Origin: Paenibacillus sp. AN1007
GTDB taxonomy: Bacteria > Bacillota > Bacilli > Paenibacillales > Paenibacillaceae
DNA: 64,000 nucleotides
Direction of reading: 5' to 3'
Assembly (NCBI RefSeq): GCF_040702995.1
Contig: NZ_CP159992.1
Location: 5,566,501 to 5,630,500 of the forward strand
The notes under the pieces were generated by a model, which saw nothing but the letters and a program-made list of their open reading frames with translations, was not told where the DNA came from and ran no database searches. A program made the translations under genes and the position numbers. Of this stretch, positions 42,550 through 51,695 are shown piece after piece; within the stretch, counting starts at the first letter, position 1, and the number at the start of each line of letters is the position of its first letter.

Positions 42550-45363
42550 TTACTTCTTTTTCTTGCGTACAAAAGCTGCCGTACTGTTTCCAGCTCCGCC
42601 TTTGTTCTTCTTCCGCTTGCGACGCGGTGCTCCGCCTTCTTGCGCGCCGCCCGGTGTAGCATTTTCGCCGATAAAAATACCGCTAGGTGAGGTGTTCTTA
42701 CGTTTACCTCCACTTTTGCCACCTTTAACGCTGCCACTCTTACCGGATTTGAAGATTCCTTCTCCACGGCCACTTCCATTCAGGCTGCTTCCCTGACTAC
42801 GCTCACCTGATCCGCTATCCTGACCCGCTGGGGATGAGCTATATCCGCCCTTGCCCGAGCCAAAACCGAAGCTCACTGCACCTTTACCACGACTACCTGA
42901 AGCGCCTGCGCCTGCATTTGCATCACTCGCACGACGTTCACCTTTAGGTCTGCCGCTGCCTTTACCAGCAAATCCACCCGCTGATGAGCCAGCACCTGCT
43001 CCGGCATTTACCGTTCCGCCACGCCCACCGCGAGCACCTTTACTACTGTCTTCTGCCGTTCTGCCCCCGCGGTCACGTTTACCGCCTGCACCAGCTCCGC
43101 CGCCTTTGCCGCCACGGCTTCCACCGAAGCCACCTTTGGCTCCGCCTCGGCTGCCTCCGCTACCAGGACGACCACCTTTACCACCGCGAGCACCACGATC
43201 GAAACCGCCATCACGTTCTCGGCGAGGTTTCATATCTACCATTTCAAAATCGATCGTATATTCTTCCATGCTTACACGGGCTACACGAATCTTCACTTCG
43301 TCACCGATGCGGAACACCTTGGAAGTACGTTCCCCAATCAAAGCCATATGCTGATCGTCAAAATGGTAGTAATCATCTGTCAGGGCACTGAGGCGAATCA
43401 AACCTTCTACCGTGTTCTCCAGCTCAATAAACATACCAAAGCTGGTTACACTGCTGATGATGCCTTCAAACTCTTCACCAACTTTGTCGAGCATGTATTC
43501 GGCTTTTTTCATTTTCTCCGTATCCCGCTCAGCTTCAACCGCTACACGTTCACGTTCCGAGGACTGCTGTGCGATATCCGACATGCGGCTTGCCAAGTAC
43601 TCCTGACGGTTTTCAGGTAATGCTCCGTTATTCTCAATGACCTCTCGAATGACGCGGTGAATAACCAGATCGGGATAACGACGAATCGGAGATGTGAAGT
43701 GACTATAGAATTCTGCCGCCAGACCAAAGTGGCCCGACATTTGCGAGTCATATTTAGCCTGTTTCATGGAACGCAGCATCATCGTACTAATGACTGTCTG
43801 CTCCTTCGTGCCGTTAATATCCTCGAGCAGCGATTGAAGCGCTCGTGGATGAACAGAATTGCCTCGTCCTTTGACATGGTGTCCAAAATTCGCCGCAAAG
43901 GCGAGAAAATTTTGCAGTTTTTCCTGATCTGGATCTTCATGCACACGATAGATGAACGGCACTTTGAGCCAGTGAAAATGTTCAGCTACTGTCTCATTGG
44001 CTGCAAGCATGAATTCCTCAATGATTTGTTCCGCAATGGAACGCTCCCGTTTCACAATATCCACCGGTTTACAGTTCTCATCGACAATAATTTTGGACTC
44101 TTCAAAATCAAAGTCAACCGCTCCCCGGCGCATACGCATCGCACGAAGCTTCAAAGCAATCTCTTTCATCAAGTGGAAGTCATCCACCAAATCTTTATAA
44201 CGCTCAAGCAGCTCCGGCTCTTCGCCTTCGAGTATTTTACGTACGTTAGAGTATGTCATACGTTCTTTCGTCTTAATGACACTTGTGAAAATATCGTGCT
44301 TCACAACTTTCATCTGATCGTTAAACTCCATCTCACAGGACAATGTCAGACGATCTACCTGCGGATTCAAACTGCAGATCCCGTTGGACAGCCGCTGCGG
44401 CAGCATCGGAATAACTCGGTCAACGAGATACACACTGCATCCACGGTTATACGCTTCTTGATCCAGTTTGGAGTTCTCACGCACATAGTAACCCACATCC
44501 GCAATATGAACACCCAGACGGTAGTTTCCGTTTGGCAGTTTTTCCACGTTAACGGCATCATCCAGATCCTTCGCATCCTCACCATCAATCGTAACGATGT
44601 TCAGACCACGCAGGTCACGGCGTCCCTGCTGAATAATCTCTTCATCTGTAATGGAATCCGGCGCTTTTTCCGCTTCTTCCATCACTTCTTCCGGGAAAGC
44701 TTCAGGCAGCTGATGCTTGCGAATGACGGACAAAATATCAATACCCGGCTCATCCTTGTGTCCCAGAATCTCAATAATTTCCCCCTCAGCTGCCGCACGG
44801 CCTTCCGGATAACTGACAATTTTGGCAACGACCTTTTGTCCATCCACTGCACCAGCAAAATTCGTACGCGGGATAAAGATATCACGATTAATCCGTTTAT
44901 CATCCGGAATGACAAATCCATACACTTCGTGGCTCTGGAAAACACCCACAACTTGTGTGATTGCACGCGTCACAATCCGTACGATCTCGCCTTCAAGACG
45001 ACCACCGGACGGTCCTTGAGAAGTCACTTTGACAAGCACCGTATCTCCATTCATTGCACTTTTCATATCGTTCGCATGGATATAAACATCCGGGTGTTCC
45101 CGATCTTCAGGAATAAGAAAAGCAAACCCTTTTGCATGCGCCTGCAGGCGCCCACGCACTAAATTCATGCGTTCCGGCATGCCATAGCGGTTGTTACTTG
45201 TGAGCAAAATTTGGCCGGATTCCTCCAGCGTATTCAGCATAATCAAAAAGGCTCGGAAATCAGCAGCATCTTCAATCTGAAAGTGCTGTTCCAGCTCCTG
45301 ATAAGTCATTGGTTTATAAGCGGTCTCCCGCATGAAGTCGAGTAATTGTTGTTCGGTTATCAT
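42550..45363 (-). CDS. rnr: ribonuclease R with long Gly/Arg-rich tail
   Basis: 937 aa against a usual 770-820. Order: N-terminal helix domain, cold-shock domains (about 60-230), the RNB catalytic domain (DGEDAKDLDDAV near 267-278, with the catalytic aspartates), an S1 domain (GEEFEGIISSVTSFGMFIELE) ending near 710, then about 224 residues of Gly/Arg/Ser/Lys-rich low-complexity sequence with RGG repeats and a final RKKKK. A 3'-5' exonuclease that degrades structured RNA and non-stop mRNA; the basic tail contacts SmpB/tmRNA in other species. Operon-like with smpB. Confidence 0.97.
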   Translation of the reverse strand: MITEQQLLDFMRETAYKPMTYQELEQHFQIEDAADFRAFLIMLNTLEESGQILLTSNNRYGMPERMNLVRGRLQAHAKGFAFLIPEDREHPDVYIHANDMKSAMNGDTVLVKVTSQGPSGGRLEGEIVRIVTRAITQVVGVFQSHEVYGFVIPDDKRINRDIFIPRTNFAGAVDGQKVVAKIVSYPEGRAAAEGEIIEILGHKDEPGIDILSVIRKHQLPEAFPEEVMEEAEKAPDSITDEEIIQQGRRDLRGLNIVTIDGEDAKDLDDAVNVEKLPNGNYRLGVHIADVGYYVRENSKLDQEAYNRGCSVYLVDRVIPMLPQRLSNGICSLNPQVDRLTLSCEMEFNDQMKVVKHDIFTSVIKTKERMTYSNVRKILEGEEPELLERYKDLVDDFHLMKEIALKLRAMRMRRGAVDFDFEESKIIVDENCKPVDIVKRERSIAEQIIEEFMLAANETVAEHFHWLKVPFIYRVHEDPDQEKLQNFLAFAANFGHHVKGRGNSVHPRALQSLLEDINGTKEQTVISTMMLRSMKQAKYDSQMSGHFGLAAEFYSHFTSPIRRYPDLVIHRVIREVIENNGALPENRQEYLASRMSDIAQQSSERERVAVEAERDTEKMKKAEYMLDKVGEEFEGIISSVTSFGMFIELENTVEGLIRLSALTDDYYHFDDQHMALIGERTSKVFRIGDEVKIRVARVSMEEYTIDFEMVDMKPRRERDGGFDRGARGGKGGRPGSGGSRGGAKGGFGGSRGGKGGGAGAGGKRDRGGRTAEDSSKGARGGRGGTVNAGAGAGSSAGGFAGKGSGRPKGERRASDANAGAGASGSRGKGAVSFGFGSGKGGYSSSPAGQDSGSGERSQGSSLNGSGRGEGIFKSGKSGSVKGGKSGGKRKNTSPSGIFIGENATPGGAQEGGAPRRKRKKNKGGAGNSTAAFVRKKKK

Positions 45364-45873
45364 TATTTTTCACCTCGGGAAACGTAAGAGTGTAGTCTGT
45401 TCTCTTCTCTTTATGTATCGGAATCCGTGCCGTATTCGAACAGATGCCATACGGTTCATTTGTTGATGAATTTCCGAATACCGCGGCCTTACTATCTCAT
45501 ACCCTAGTATACACGAATTCAATCCAGCCCATCCGTACCTGCTCAAAAAACAAAACCACCTTTGGCTGACTGCTGCTTCCAGCCTGACATTTAAGTATGG
45601 CTGTTTCAAACAGTTTATGCAGGGAGTACACTGCCCGATCTGATCGGGAACAGACTTTTTGGAAAAATCAGTACAATGCAAGAAGGTACCATTAGAATGC
45701 GCAGCGACTGGCAAGGACATGCCTGCCTTACTAAAGGAACTTTTATTAGTGAAAGGGGCATCGAACGGAGTGAGAAGTCAAACCAGTGTTTAGCGTATTA
45801 GAGTTTACATGGAGGACTTCGGCGACGAACAGCATTGTTGTTTTGGTAAACTTTGGGTCAATAAAAATCTATT
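45364..45873. other. 510-bp stretch upstream of rnr without supported gene
   Basis: A 116-codon minus frame here has Cys/Arg-rich non-protein-like composition. The Firmicutes gene often found between secG and rnr (a carboxylesterase) is absent. An rnr promoter is expected but none is clear. Confidence 0.45.
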
Positions 45874-45907
45874 AAAAAACCTCCGTTTCTGCACGAAACG
45901 AAGGTTT
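45874..45907 (-). terminator. terminator of secG
   Basis: On the minus strand AAACCTTCGTTTC-GTGCA-GAAACGGAGGTTT followed by TTT. Confidence 0.85.
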
Positions 45908-45963
45908 ATCCGTTAAGCCATTGGCTTCAGCTATTCGATTTGATTCGACGGCTTAAATCCAAG

Positions 45964-46197
45964 TTACTTGGAGACCACCGTAACAATAATAGCCAAGATC
46001 ATAAATCCTGCACCCAGTACTACTGTGGCACGTTGCAAGAAAAGATCCAATCCGCGCGCTTTCGTTTTACCGAAAAGATGTTCCGCACCACCGGAGATGG
46101 CACCCGCCAAACCAGCGCTTTTCCCGTGCTGCAGCAATACTACAGTGATTAGACCGATCGAGAAAACAACGAGCAGCAATTTCAAAGCAATATCCAT
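45964..46197 (-). CDS. secG: preprotein translocase subunit SecG
   Basis: 77 aa. Two membrane segments (3-21 and 50-72) with the conserved LLQHGKSAGLAGAISGGAEHLFGKTKARG loop between them. The ATG at 46197 is preferred to a GTG at 46206, which overlaps the AGGAGG ribosome site. It forms the SecYEG channel. Confidence 0.93.
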   Translation of the reverse strand: MDIALKLLLVVFSIGLITVVLLQHGKSAGLAGAISGGAEHLFGKTKARGLDLFLQRATVVLGAGFMILAIIVTVVSK

Positions 46198-46416
46198 TCT
46201 TTCCACCTCCTACCCATGTGGGCATAACATCTCACCATAAAAACAGTTACTTTAATTGTAGCACAGCTGTGGTTGTACTACAAGTAGTACAATGCATGCA
46301 ATTTCTATTTGAAATAGCCATCTTACAGCTTCTGAAGGGCATGCCATATCAAACTTTATCCACGTAATAACCTGCCTACTCATTAGACCCAGCCTCTTAC
46401 CTGCTGCACCATCATC

Positions 46417-46445
46417 AAAAAAAGACAAGCCGGTTACCCGGCTTG
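46417..46445 (-). terminator. terminator of eno / glycolytic operon
   Basis: On the minus strand CAAGCCGG-GTAA-CCGGCTTG followed by TCTTTTTTT. Confidence 0.9.
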
Positions 46446-46467
46446 CCCGAAAAGCTGTGTAAACAGC

Positions 46468-47754
46468 TTATTTTTTGAGGTTGTAGAACCCTTTAAGACC
46501 ATTGTATTGAGCAAGCTCATCCAATTGATCTTCGATACGAAGCAATTGGTTGTATTTTGCGATACGGTCTGTACGGGAAGGAGCACCTGTTTTGATTTGA
46601 CCCGCGTTAGTTGCAACAGCAATGTCAGCGATTGTGCTGTCTTCGGACTCACCGGAACGGTGAGAGATTACAGCTGTATATCCTGCACGTTTAGCCATTT
46701 CTATTGCATCAAATGTTTCAGTCAATGTACCGATTTGGTTTACTTTGATCAGGATGGAGTTACCGATACCTTGCTCGATACCTCTAGCAAGACGCTCCGT
46801 GTTTGTTACGAACAAGTCGTCACCAACGAGCTGTACTTTGTCACCCAATTTTTCAGTGAGCAATTTCCAACCATCCCAGTCATCTTCGGACATACCGTCT
46901 TCGATTGTGATGATTGGGTATTTCTCAACCCATGAAGCCAGAAGGTCAACATACTCTGCGGAAGTGTAGGATTTACCTTCACCAGCCAAAGTGTATTTAC
47001 CATCTTTGTAGAACTCAGTGGAAGCAACGTCCATACCCAGGAATACGTCAACACCTGGTTTGTAACCTGCTTTTTCGATTGCTTCGATGATTGTAGTGAT
47101 TGCTTCTTCGTTAGACCCCAAGTTTGGTGCGAAACCACCTTCGTCACCTACAGCTGTGTTCAAGCCTTTGGAGCTCAGTACGGATTTCAGGTTGTGGAAG
47201 ATCTCTGCGCCTACGCGAAGAGCTTCTTTGAAGCTTGGTGCGCCAACTGGCAGTACCATGAACTCTTGTACATCGATGTTGTTGTCCGCGTGCTCACCAC
47301 CGTTGATGATGTTCATCATTGGTACCGGCAGTGCTTTTGCGTTGAATCCGCCCAAGTAAACATACAGCGGCAATTCCAGAGCGTCAGCAGCAGCACGTGC
47401 TACAGCCATGGATACAGCCAGGATTGCGTTTGCACCCAATTTACCTTTGTTTGGCGTACCATCCAAAGCGATCATCAATTTGTCGATACCCAGTTGATCC
47501 AACGCATCCATACCGATAACTTCTGGAGCGATGATTTCATTTACGTTTTTAACAGCTTGCAGAACGCCTTTACCGAGGTAACGGGATTTGTCACCATCGC
47601 GAAGCTCAACAGCTTCGTGGGCACCAGTGGATGCACCGGATGGAACGATTGCGCGTCCGATTGCGCCGGACTCCAGGTATACTTCAACTTCAACTGTAGG
47701 GTTACCGCGGGAGTCGAGGACTTCGCGAGCGTACACGTCAGAAATAATAGTCAT
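46468..47754 (-). CDS. eno: enolase
   Basis: 428 aa, full length. AREVLDSRGNPTVEVEV at the start, GANAILAVSMAVARAAA, metal ligands in GDEGGFAPN and IEDGMSEDD, VGDDLFVTN, and the signature ILIKVNQIGTLTET, SHRSGESEDSTIADIAV. Converts 2-phosphoglycerate to phosphoenolpyruvate. Last gene of the glycolytic run, 278 bp after gpmI, with the dispersed repeat copy B between them. Confidence 0.98.
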   Translation of the reverse strand: MTIISDVYAREVLDSRGNPTVEVEVYLESGAIGRAIVPSGASTGAHEAVELRDGDKSRYLGKGVLQAVKNVNEIIAPEVIGMDALDQLGIDKLMIALDGTPNKGKLGANAILAVSMAVARAAADALELPLYVYLGGFNAKALPVPMMNIINGGEHADNNIDVQEFMVLPVGAPSFKEALRVGAEIFHNLKSVLSSKGLNTAVGDEGGFAPNLGSNEEAITTIIEAIEKAGYKPGVDVFLGMDVASTEFYKDGKYTLAGEGKSYTSAEYVDLLASWVEKYPIITIEDGMSEDDWDGWKLLTEKLGDKVQLVGDDLFVTNTERLARGIEQGIGNSILIKVNQIGTLTETFDAIEMAKRAGYTAVISHRSGESEDSTIADIAVATNAGQIKTGAPSRTDRIAKYNQLLRIEDQLDELAQYNGLKGFYNLKK

Positions 47755-47850
47755 GTGTGATAATCTCCTTTAATTTTTGAATTTATTTTAATACGTTCAG
47801 AATAGGTGAGTTTCACCAAGCCACTCCGCATGCAGCACCATCTTCCAATC

Positions 47851-47964
47851 GCTGTTATCCCCGGATTCCTTTGAACTTATTTTCATAAGTTGGAATCATG
47901 TGATAAAGGCGAAGCGTATGCTTACGATGCCAGCTTTCTTTCGAAAGCTTTTAGCTAACGCTTC
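47851..47964 (-). repeat. dispersed intergenic repeat, copy B
   Basis: About 114 bp homologous to 22491-22601 (same block order). The minus strand can fold with GAAGCGT / ACGCTTC closing an inner AGCTTTC-GAAAGAAAGCT hairpin. It lies in the gpmI-eno gap, so it is transcribed with the operon. Confidence 0.65.
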
Positions 47965-48032
47965 TTCAGATTGGTTCTGCCCGCTTCGTTCCAAGTTCCA
48001 CTCTGTCTTATTCGACAACCTATTAAAACGAA

Positions 48033-49577
48033 TTACTTACGGGTAGCAATAACGGACGTTCCCGTCATTTCTGCCGGTTGTGGCAGTTGCATCAGGTCAA
48101 GAATAGTTGGCGCAATATCGGCCAAAATTCCGCCCTCACGCAGCGTTACATTTGGATCAGTCACAATAAATGGAACCGGGTTTGTGGTATGAGCTGTGAA
48201 CGGACGTCCCTGCTCATCAAACACCATATCCGCGTTACCGTGATCCGCAGTGATCAGCACTACTCCGCCTTTGGCAAGTACCGCGTCTACAACGCGACCC
48301 ATGCACTCATCCGTCACTTCAACCGCTTTGATCGTTGGCTCCAGCATACCGGAGTGTCCAACCATGTCGGGGTTAGCAAAGTTCAGGATAATCGCATCGT
48401 GTTTATCCGCTTCAATCTCACGGACTGCTGCATCTGCTACTTCATAAGCGCTCATCTCTGGTTGCAGGTCATACGTTGCTACCTTAGGTGAGTTGATCAG
48501 CACTCGAGTTTCGCCCGGAAGCTCTACATCGCGGCCGCCGCTGAAGAAGAAGGTTACATGCGGGTATTTCTCAGTTTCAGCAATACGCAGTTGTTTTTTG
48601 TTGTTCTGTACCAGCACTTCACCCAGCGTATTGTCGAGGTTCTTCGGCTCGTAAGCCACATAACCTTCAACCGTCTCGCTGAACAATGTCAGGCACACAA
48701 AGTGCAAGCCCACTGGGAACTTCGGTCCACGATCGAAACCGCGGAAGTCGGAGTTCGTGAATACTTGCGACAACTGGATCGCACGGTCAGGACGGAAGTT
48801 CAGGAAGATAACGGAATCGCCGCTCTCTACCAGACCTACCGGTTCACCGTCCGCTTGAACGATAACCGTTGGTTCAACGAATTCGTCGAATACGGATTTC
48901 TCATACGATTCTTCAACCGCTTTGAGTGGATCCGTGTATTTCGGCCCATCACCATAAACGATAGCGCGGTAAGATTTCTCCACACGCTCCCACCGTTTGT
49001 CACGGTCCATAGCATAATAGCGGCCTTGAACCGTTGCGATTTTACCTACACCCACTTCATCAATCTTGGCGATCAGCTTCTGCATGAAGTCTTTACCGCT
49101 ATCCGGCATAACGTCACGGCCATCAAGGAAGGCATGAATATATACTTCATTCATTTCTTCTTTTTTAGCCAAATCCAGCATAGCGAACAAGTGGTCGATG
49201 TGACTATGTACGCCACCATCGGACAACAAGCCATAGAGATGAAGCTTTTTACCGTTCTGTTTCGCCTCGCGTACCGCTTTGACAAGTGTTTCATTGTCAT
49301 AAAACTCGCCGTCACGAATGGATTTGGAGATACGGGTCAAATCCTGATATACGATCCGGCCGGCACCAATGTTCAGGTGACCTACCTCGGAGTTCCCCAT
49401 TTGGCCTTCCGGCAAACCTACAGCCTCACCGCAAGCAGTCAAAGTTGTATGTGGAAACTGGCTCATAAAACGGTCATAGTTCGGTTTTTTGGCTTGCGCT
49501 ACCGCATTGCCTTCCACCGTGTTACGCAGACCGAAGCCATCCATAATGATCAGTGCTACAGGTTTTGGAGCTGTCAT
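48033..49577 (-). CDS. gpmI: 2,3-bisphosphoglycerate-independent phosphoglycerate mutase
   Basis: 514 aa from the ATG at 49577, one base after the tpiA stop; a longer frame to 49640 overlaps tpiA. MTAPKPVALIIMDGFGLR carries the first metal Asp; MGNSEVGHLNIGAGR holds the catalytic Ser; ITADHGNADMV is near the end. Mn-dependent enzyme interconverting 3- and 2-phosphoglycerate. Confidence 0.97.
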   Translation of the reverse strand: MTAPKPVALIIMDGFGLRNTVEGNAVAQAKKPNYDRFMSQFPHTTLTACGEAVGLPEGQMGNSEVGHLNIGAGRIVYQDLTRISKSIRDGEFYDNETLVKAVREAKQNGKKLHLYGLLSDGGVHSHIDHLFAMLDLAKKEEMNEVYIHAFLDGRDVMPDSGKDFMQKLIAKIDEVGVGKIATVQGRYYAMDRDKRWERVEKSYRAIVYGDGPKYTDPLKAVEESYEKSVFDEFVEPTVIVQADGEPVGLVESGDSVIFLNFRPDRAIQLSQVFTNSDFRGFDRGPKFPVGLHFVCLTLFSETVEGYVAYEPKNLDNTLGEVLVQNNKKQLRIAETEKYPHVTFFFSGGRDVELPGETRVLINSPKVATYDLQPEMSAYEVADAAVREIEADKHDAIILNFANPDMVGHSGMLEPTIKAVEVTDECMGRVVDAVLAKGGVVLITADHGNADMVFDEQGRPFTAHTTNPVPFIVTDPNVTLREGGILADIAPTILDLMQLPQPAEMTGTSVIATRK

Positions 49578-49578
49578 C

Positions 49579-50331
49579 TTACTTCGCCCCCTCAACAAGC
49601 GCGATGAACGAAGCCGGCTGCAAGCTGGCACCGCCAACAAGTGCGCCGTCGATGTCGCTTTGTCCGAGGTATTCTGTTACGTTTTCCGGTTTCACACTGC
49701 CGCCGTATTGAATACGAACTGCATCTGCAACCTGCTCGTTGTACAGATCCTTCACCAATGTACGGATGTAAGCAATAACTTCATTCGCATCTTGGGATGT
49801 AGAGGATTTACCTGTACCAATCGCCCAGATAGGCTCATAAGCGATTACAACTTGCGCTGCTTGCTCAGCAGTCAAACCAGCCAGAGCTGCTTCCGTTTGT
49901 ACCTTGCATACGTCTTTTGTTTGGTTCGCTTCGCGTTCTTCAAGCGTTTCACCAAGGCAGAAGATTGGAGTCAATCCATGACGGAATGCTGCATGCAGTT
50001 TTTTATTGACAGTCTCATCGGTTTCCGCAAAATATTGACGGCGCTCCGAGTGACCGATAATGACGTAATCAACACCCAGTTCTTTCAGCATGATACCGCT
50101 GATTTCACCAGTGAATGCACCGTTGTCTTCGAAGTGAAGATTTTGTGCACCGATTTTGATGTTAGTGCCTTTCACAGCTTCTACCAGGGATGGCAGGTTT
50201 GTAAAAGGTGCGCAGATTACTGTTTCTACGCCTGCGACTTCCGCTTTTCCTTTAACTTCCTGAATGAAGTCATTGGATTCGGAAACCGTTTTGAACATTT
50301 TCCAGTTACCCGCGATAATTGGTGTTCTCAT
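49579..50331 (-). CDS. tpiA: triosephosphate isomerase
   Basis: 250 aa from the ATG at 50331 after AAGGAG. MRTPIIAGNWKMFKT (catalytic Lys), VIIGHSERR (catalytic His), and AYEPIWAIGTGKS (catalytic Glu) are all present, with the phosphate-binding IQYGGSVKPEN. Interconverts DHAP and glyceraldehyde 3-phosphate; DHAP is also the product of the threonate pathway encoded at 4-6 kb. Confidence 0.98.
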   Translation of the reverse strand: MRTPIIAGNWKMFKTVSESNDFIQEVKGKAEVAGVETVICAPFTNLPSLVEAVKGTNIKIGAQNLHFEDNGAFTGEISGIMLKELGVDYVIIGHSERRQYFAETDETVNKKLHAAFRHGLTPIFCLGETLEEREANQTKDVCKVQTEAALAGLTAEQAAQVVIAYEPIWAIGTGKSSTSQDANEVIAYIRTLVKDLYNEQVADAVRIQYGGSVKPENVTEYLGQSDIDGALVGGASLQPASFIALVEGAK

Positions 50332-50364
50332 TGGTTTCAACTCCTTCATGCTATAGCTTAAAGC

Positions 50365-51546
50365 TTACTTGTCGTTCAATGCAACTACGCCTGGAAGCAC
50401 TTTGCCTTCCATGAACTCGAGCGATGCACCGCCACCTGTGGAGATGTGGTCCATTTTGTCAGCCAGTTTGAACTTCTCAGCTGCTGCTGCAGAGTCGCCT
50501 CCGCCGATTACGGTGTATGCGGATGTTGTAGCGCAAGCTTCTGCCACTGCACGAGTACCGTGGGAGAATGGCTCAATTTCAAATACGCCCATTGGTCCGT
50601 TCCATACAACCAGTTTGGAGTTTTTAACTACGTCAGCATAGATCTCACGTGTTTTAGGACCGATGTCGATACCTTCCCAATCTGCAGGAATGTCGCCAAC
50701 TTCAACGATTTTCGTGTTTGCGTTCGCACTGAAATCGTCAGAGATTACGATATCCACTGGCAGGTAGAAGTTTTTGCCCAATTTTTTTGCTTTTTCAATA
50801 AAGCCCAGAGCTACATCCAGTTTGGATTCATCCAGTAGGGATTGACCCACTTCGTGGCCTTGAGCCTTCATGAATGTGTAAGACAAACCGCCACCGATGA
50901 TTACGTTGTCTGCAATGTTGAGCAGGTTGTCGATCACATCGATTTTGTCTTTTACTTTGGAACCGCCGATGATTGCCGTGAAAGGACGCTCAGGGTTGGA
51001 GATTGCTTTACCCAACACTTCAAGCTCTTTTTCCATCAACAAACCGGACACTGCCGGAAGCAGGTGAGCGATACCTTCTGTAGAAGCATGTGCTCTGTGA
51101 GCCGCACCAAACGCGTCATTAACAAACACGTCAGCCAGTTCGGCGAACTGTTTAGCCAGTTCTGGATCATTCTTCTCTTCGCCTGCGTGGAAACGAACGT
51201 TCTCAAGCAGCAATACGTCGCCATCTTTCAATGCCGCGACTTGAGCTTTAACTGCTTCACCAACGGAATCATCCGCTTTGGTAACCGGCTTGCCCAACAA
51301 TTCAGACAAACGCTCAGCCGCTGGCGTCAAACGCATGGATTCTACAACTTCGCCTTTTGGACGACCCATGTGGCTTGCCAAGATGATTTTAGCACCTTTT
51401 TCAATCAGATAATTGATTGTAGGCAGTGTCGCACGAATACGTTTGTCATCTGTAATTTTACCATCTTCAAGCGGCACATTGAAATCTACACGGACGAATA
51501 CCCGTTTTCCATTCAATTCGATATCACGTACACTTTTTTTGTTCAT
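50365..51546 (-). CDS. pgk: phosphoglycerate kinase
   Basis: 393 aa from the ATG at 51546 (GGAGG upstream). RVFVRVDFNVPLEDGKITDDKRI at the start, ILASHMGRPKG, AFTAIIGGSKVKDK-like PFTAIIGGSKVKDKI, and the nucleotide loop VIGGGDSAAAAEKF near the end. Makes ATP from 1,3-bisphosphoglycerate. Between gap and tpiA in the operon. Confidence 0.98.
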   Translation of the reverse strand: MNKKSVRDIELNGKRVFVRVDFNVPLEDGKITDDKRIRATLPTINYLIEKGAKIILASHMGRPKGEVVESMRLTPAAERLSELLGKPVTKADDSVGEAVKAQVAALKDGDVLLLENVRFHAGEEKNDPELAKQFAELADVFVNDAFGAAHRAHASTEGIAHLLPAVSGLLMEKELEVLGKAISNPERPFTAIIGGSKVKDKIDVIDNLLNIADNVIIGGGLSYTFMKAQGHEVGQSLLDESKLDVALGFIEKAKKLGKNFYLPVDIVISDDFSANANTKIVEVGDIPADWEGIDIGPKTREIYADVVKNSKLVVWNGPMGVFEIEPFSHGTRAVAEACATTSAYTVIGGGDSAAAAEKFKLADKMDHISTGGGASLEFMEGKVLPGVVALNDK

Positions 51547-51647
51547 CTCTATTTCCTCCGCACCCATGTATTTGGTGAACCTTTCAAGAGCTTAATGCCT
51601 TGTCAGTCCTGGTGTTCATGAGAAATTTGCAAAAGTTCCATATATAA

Positions 51648-51680
51648 AGAGCGGAAACAATAACAATCTGTTTCCGCTCT
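51648..51680 (-). terminator. intercistronic hairpin between gap and pgk
   Basis: AGAGCGGAAACA / TGTTTCCGCTCT, followed on the minus strand by TTTATAT. Probably a partial terminator or mRNA end-stabilising hairpin giving gap higher expression than pgk. Confidence 0.7.
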
Positions 51681-51695
51681 ATGTTATTACAGATA

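Noticed and set aside
42550..43225. RNase R Gly-rich region as a CRISPR or tandem-repeat array
   Set aside because: The repeats are imperfect codon-level Gly/Arg runs in frame with rnr, not spaced direct repeats.
43657..45162. 501-codon plus-strand ORF opposite rnr
   Set aside because: It is the antisense shadow of a strongly coding gene with all RNase R motifs; the plus translation is His/Phe/Arg-rich without domains.
45370..45720. 116-codon minus-strand ORF between secG and rnr
   Set aside because: Cys/Arg-rich, no recognisable fold, and no well-spaced ribosome site. The gap is better described as noncoding.
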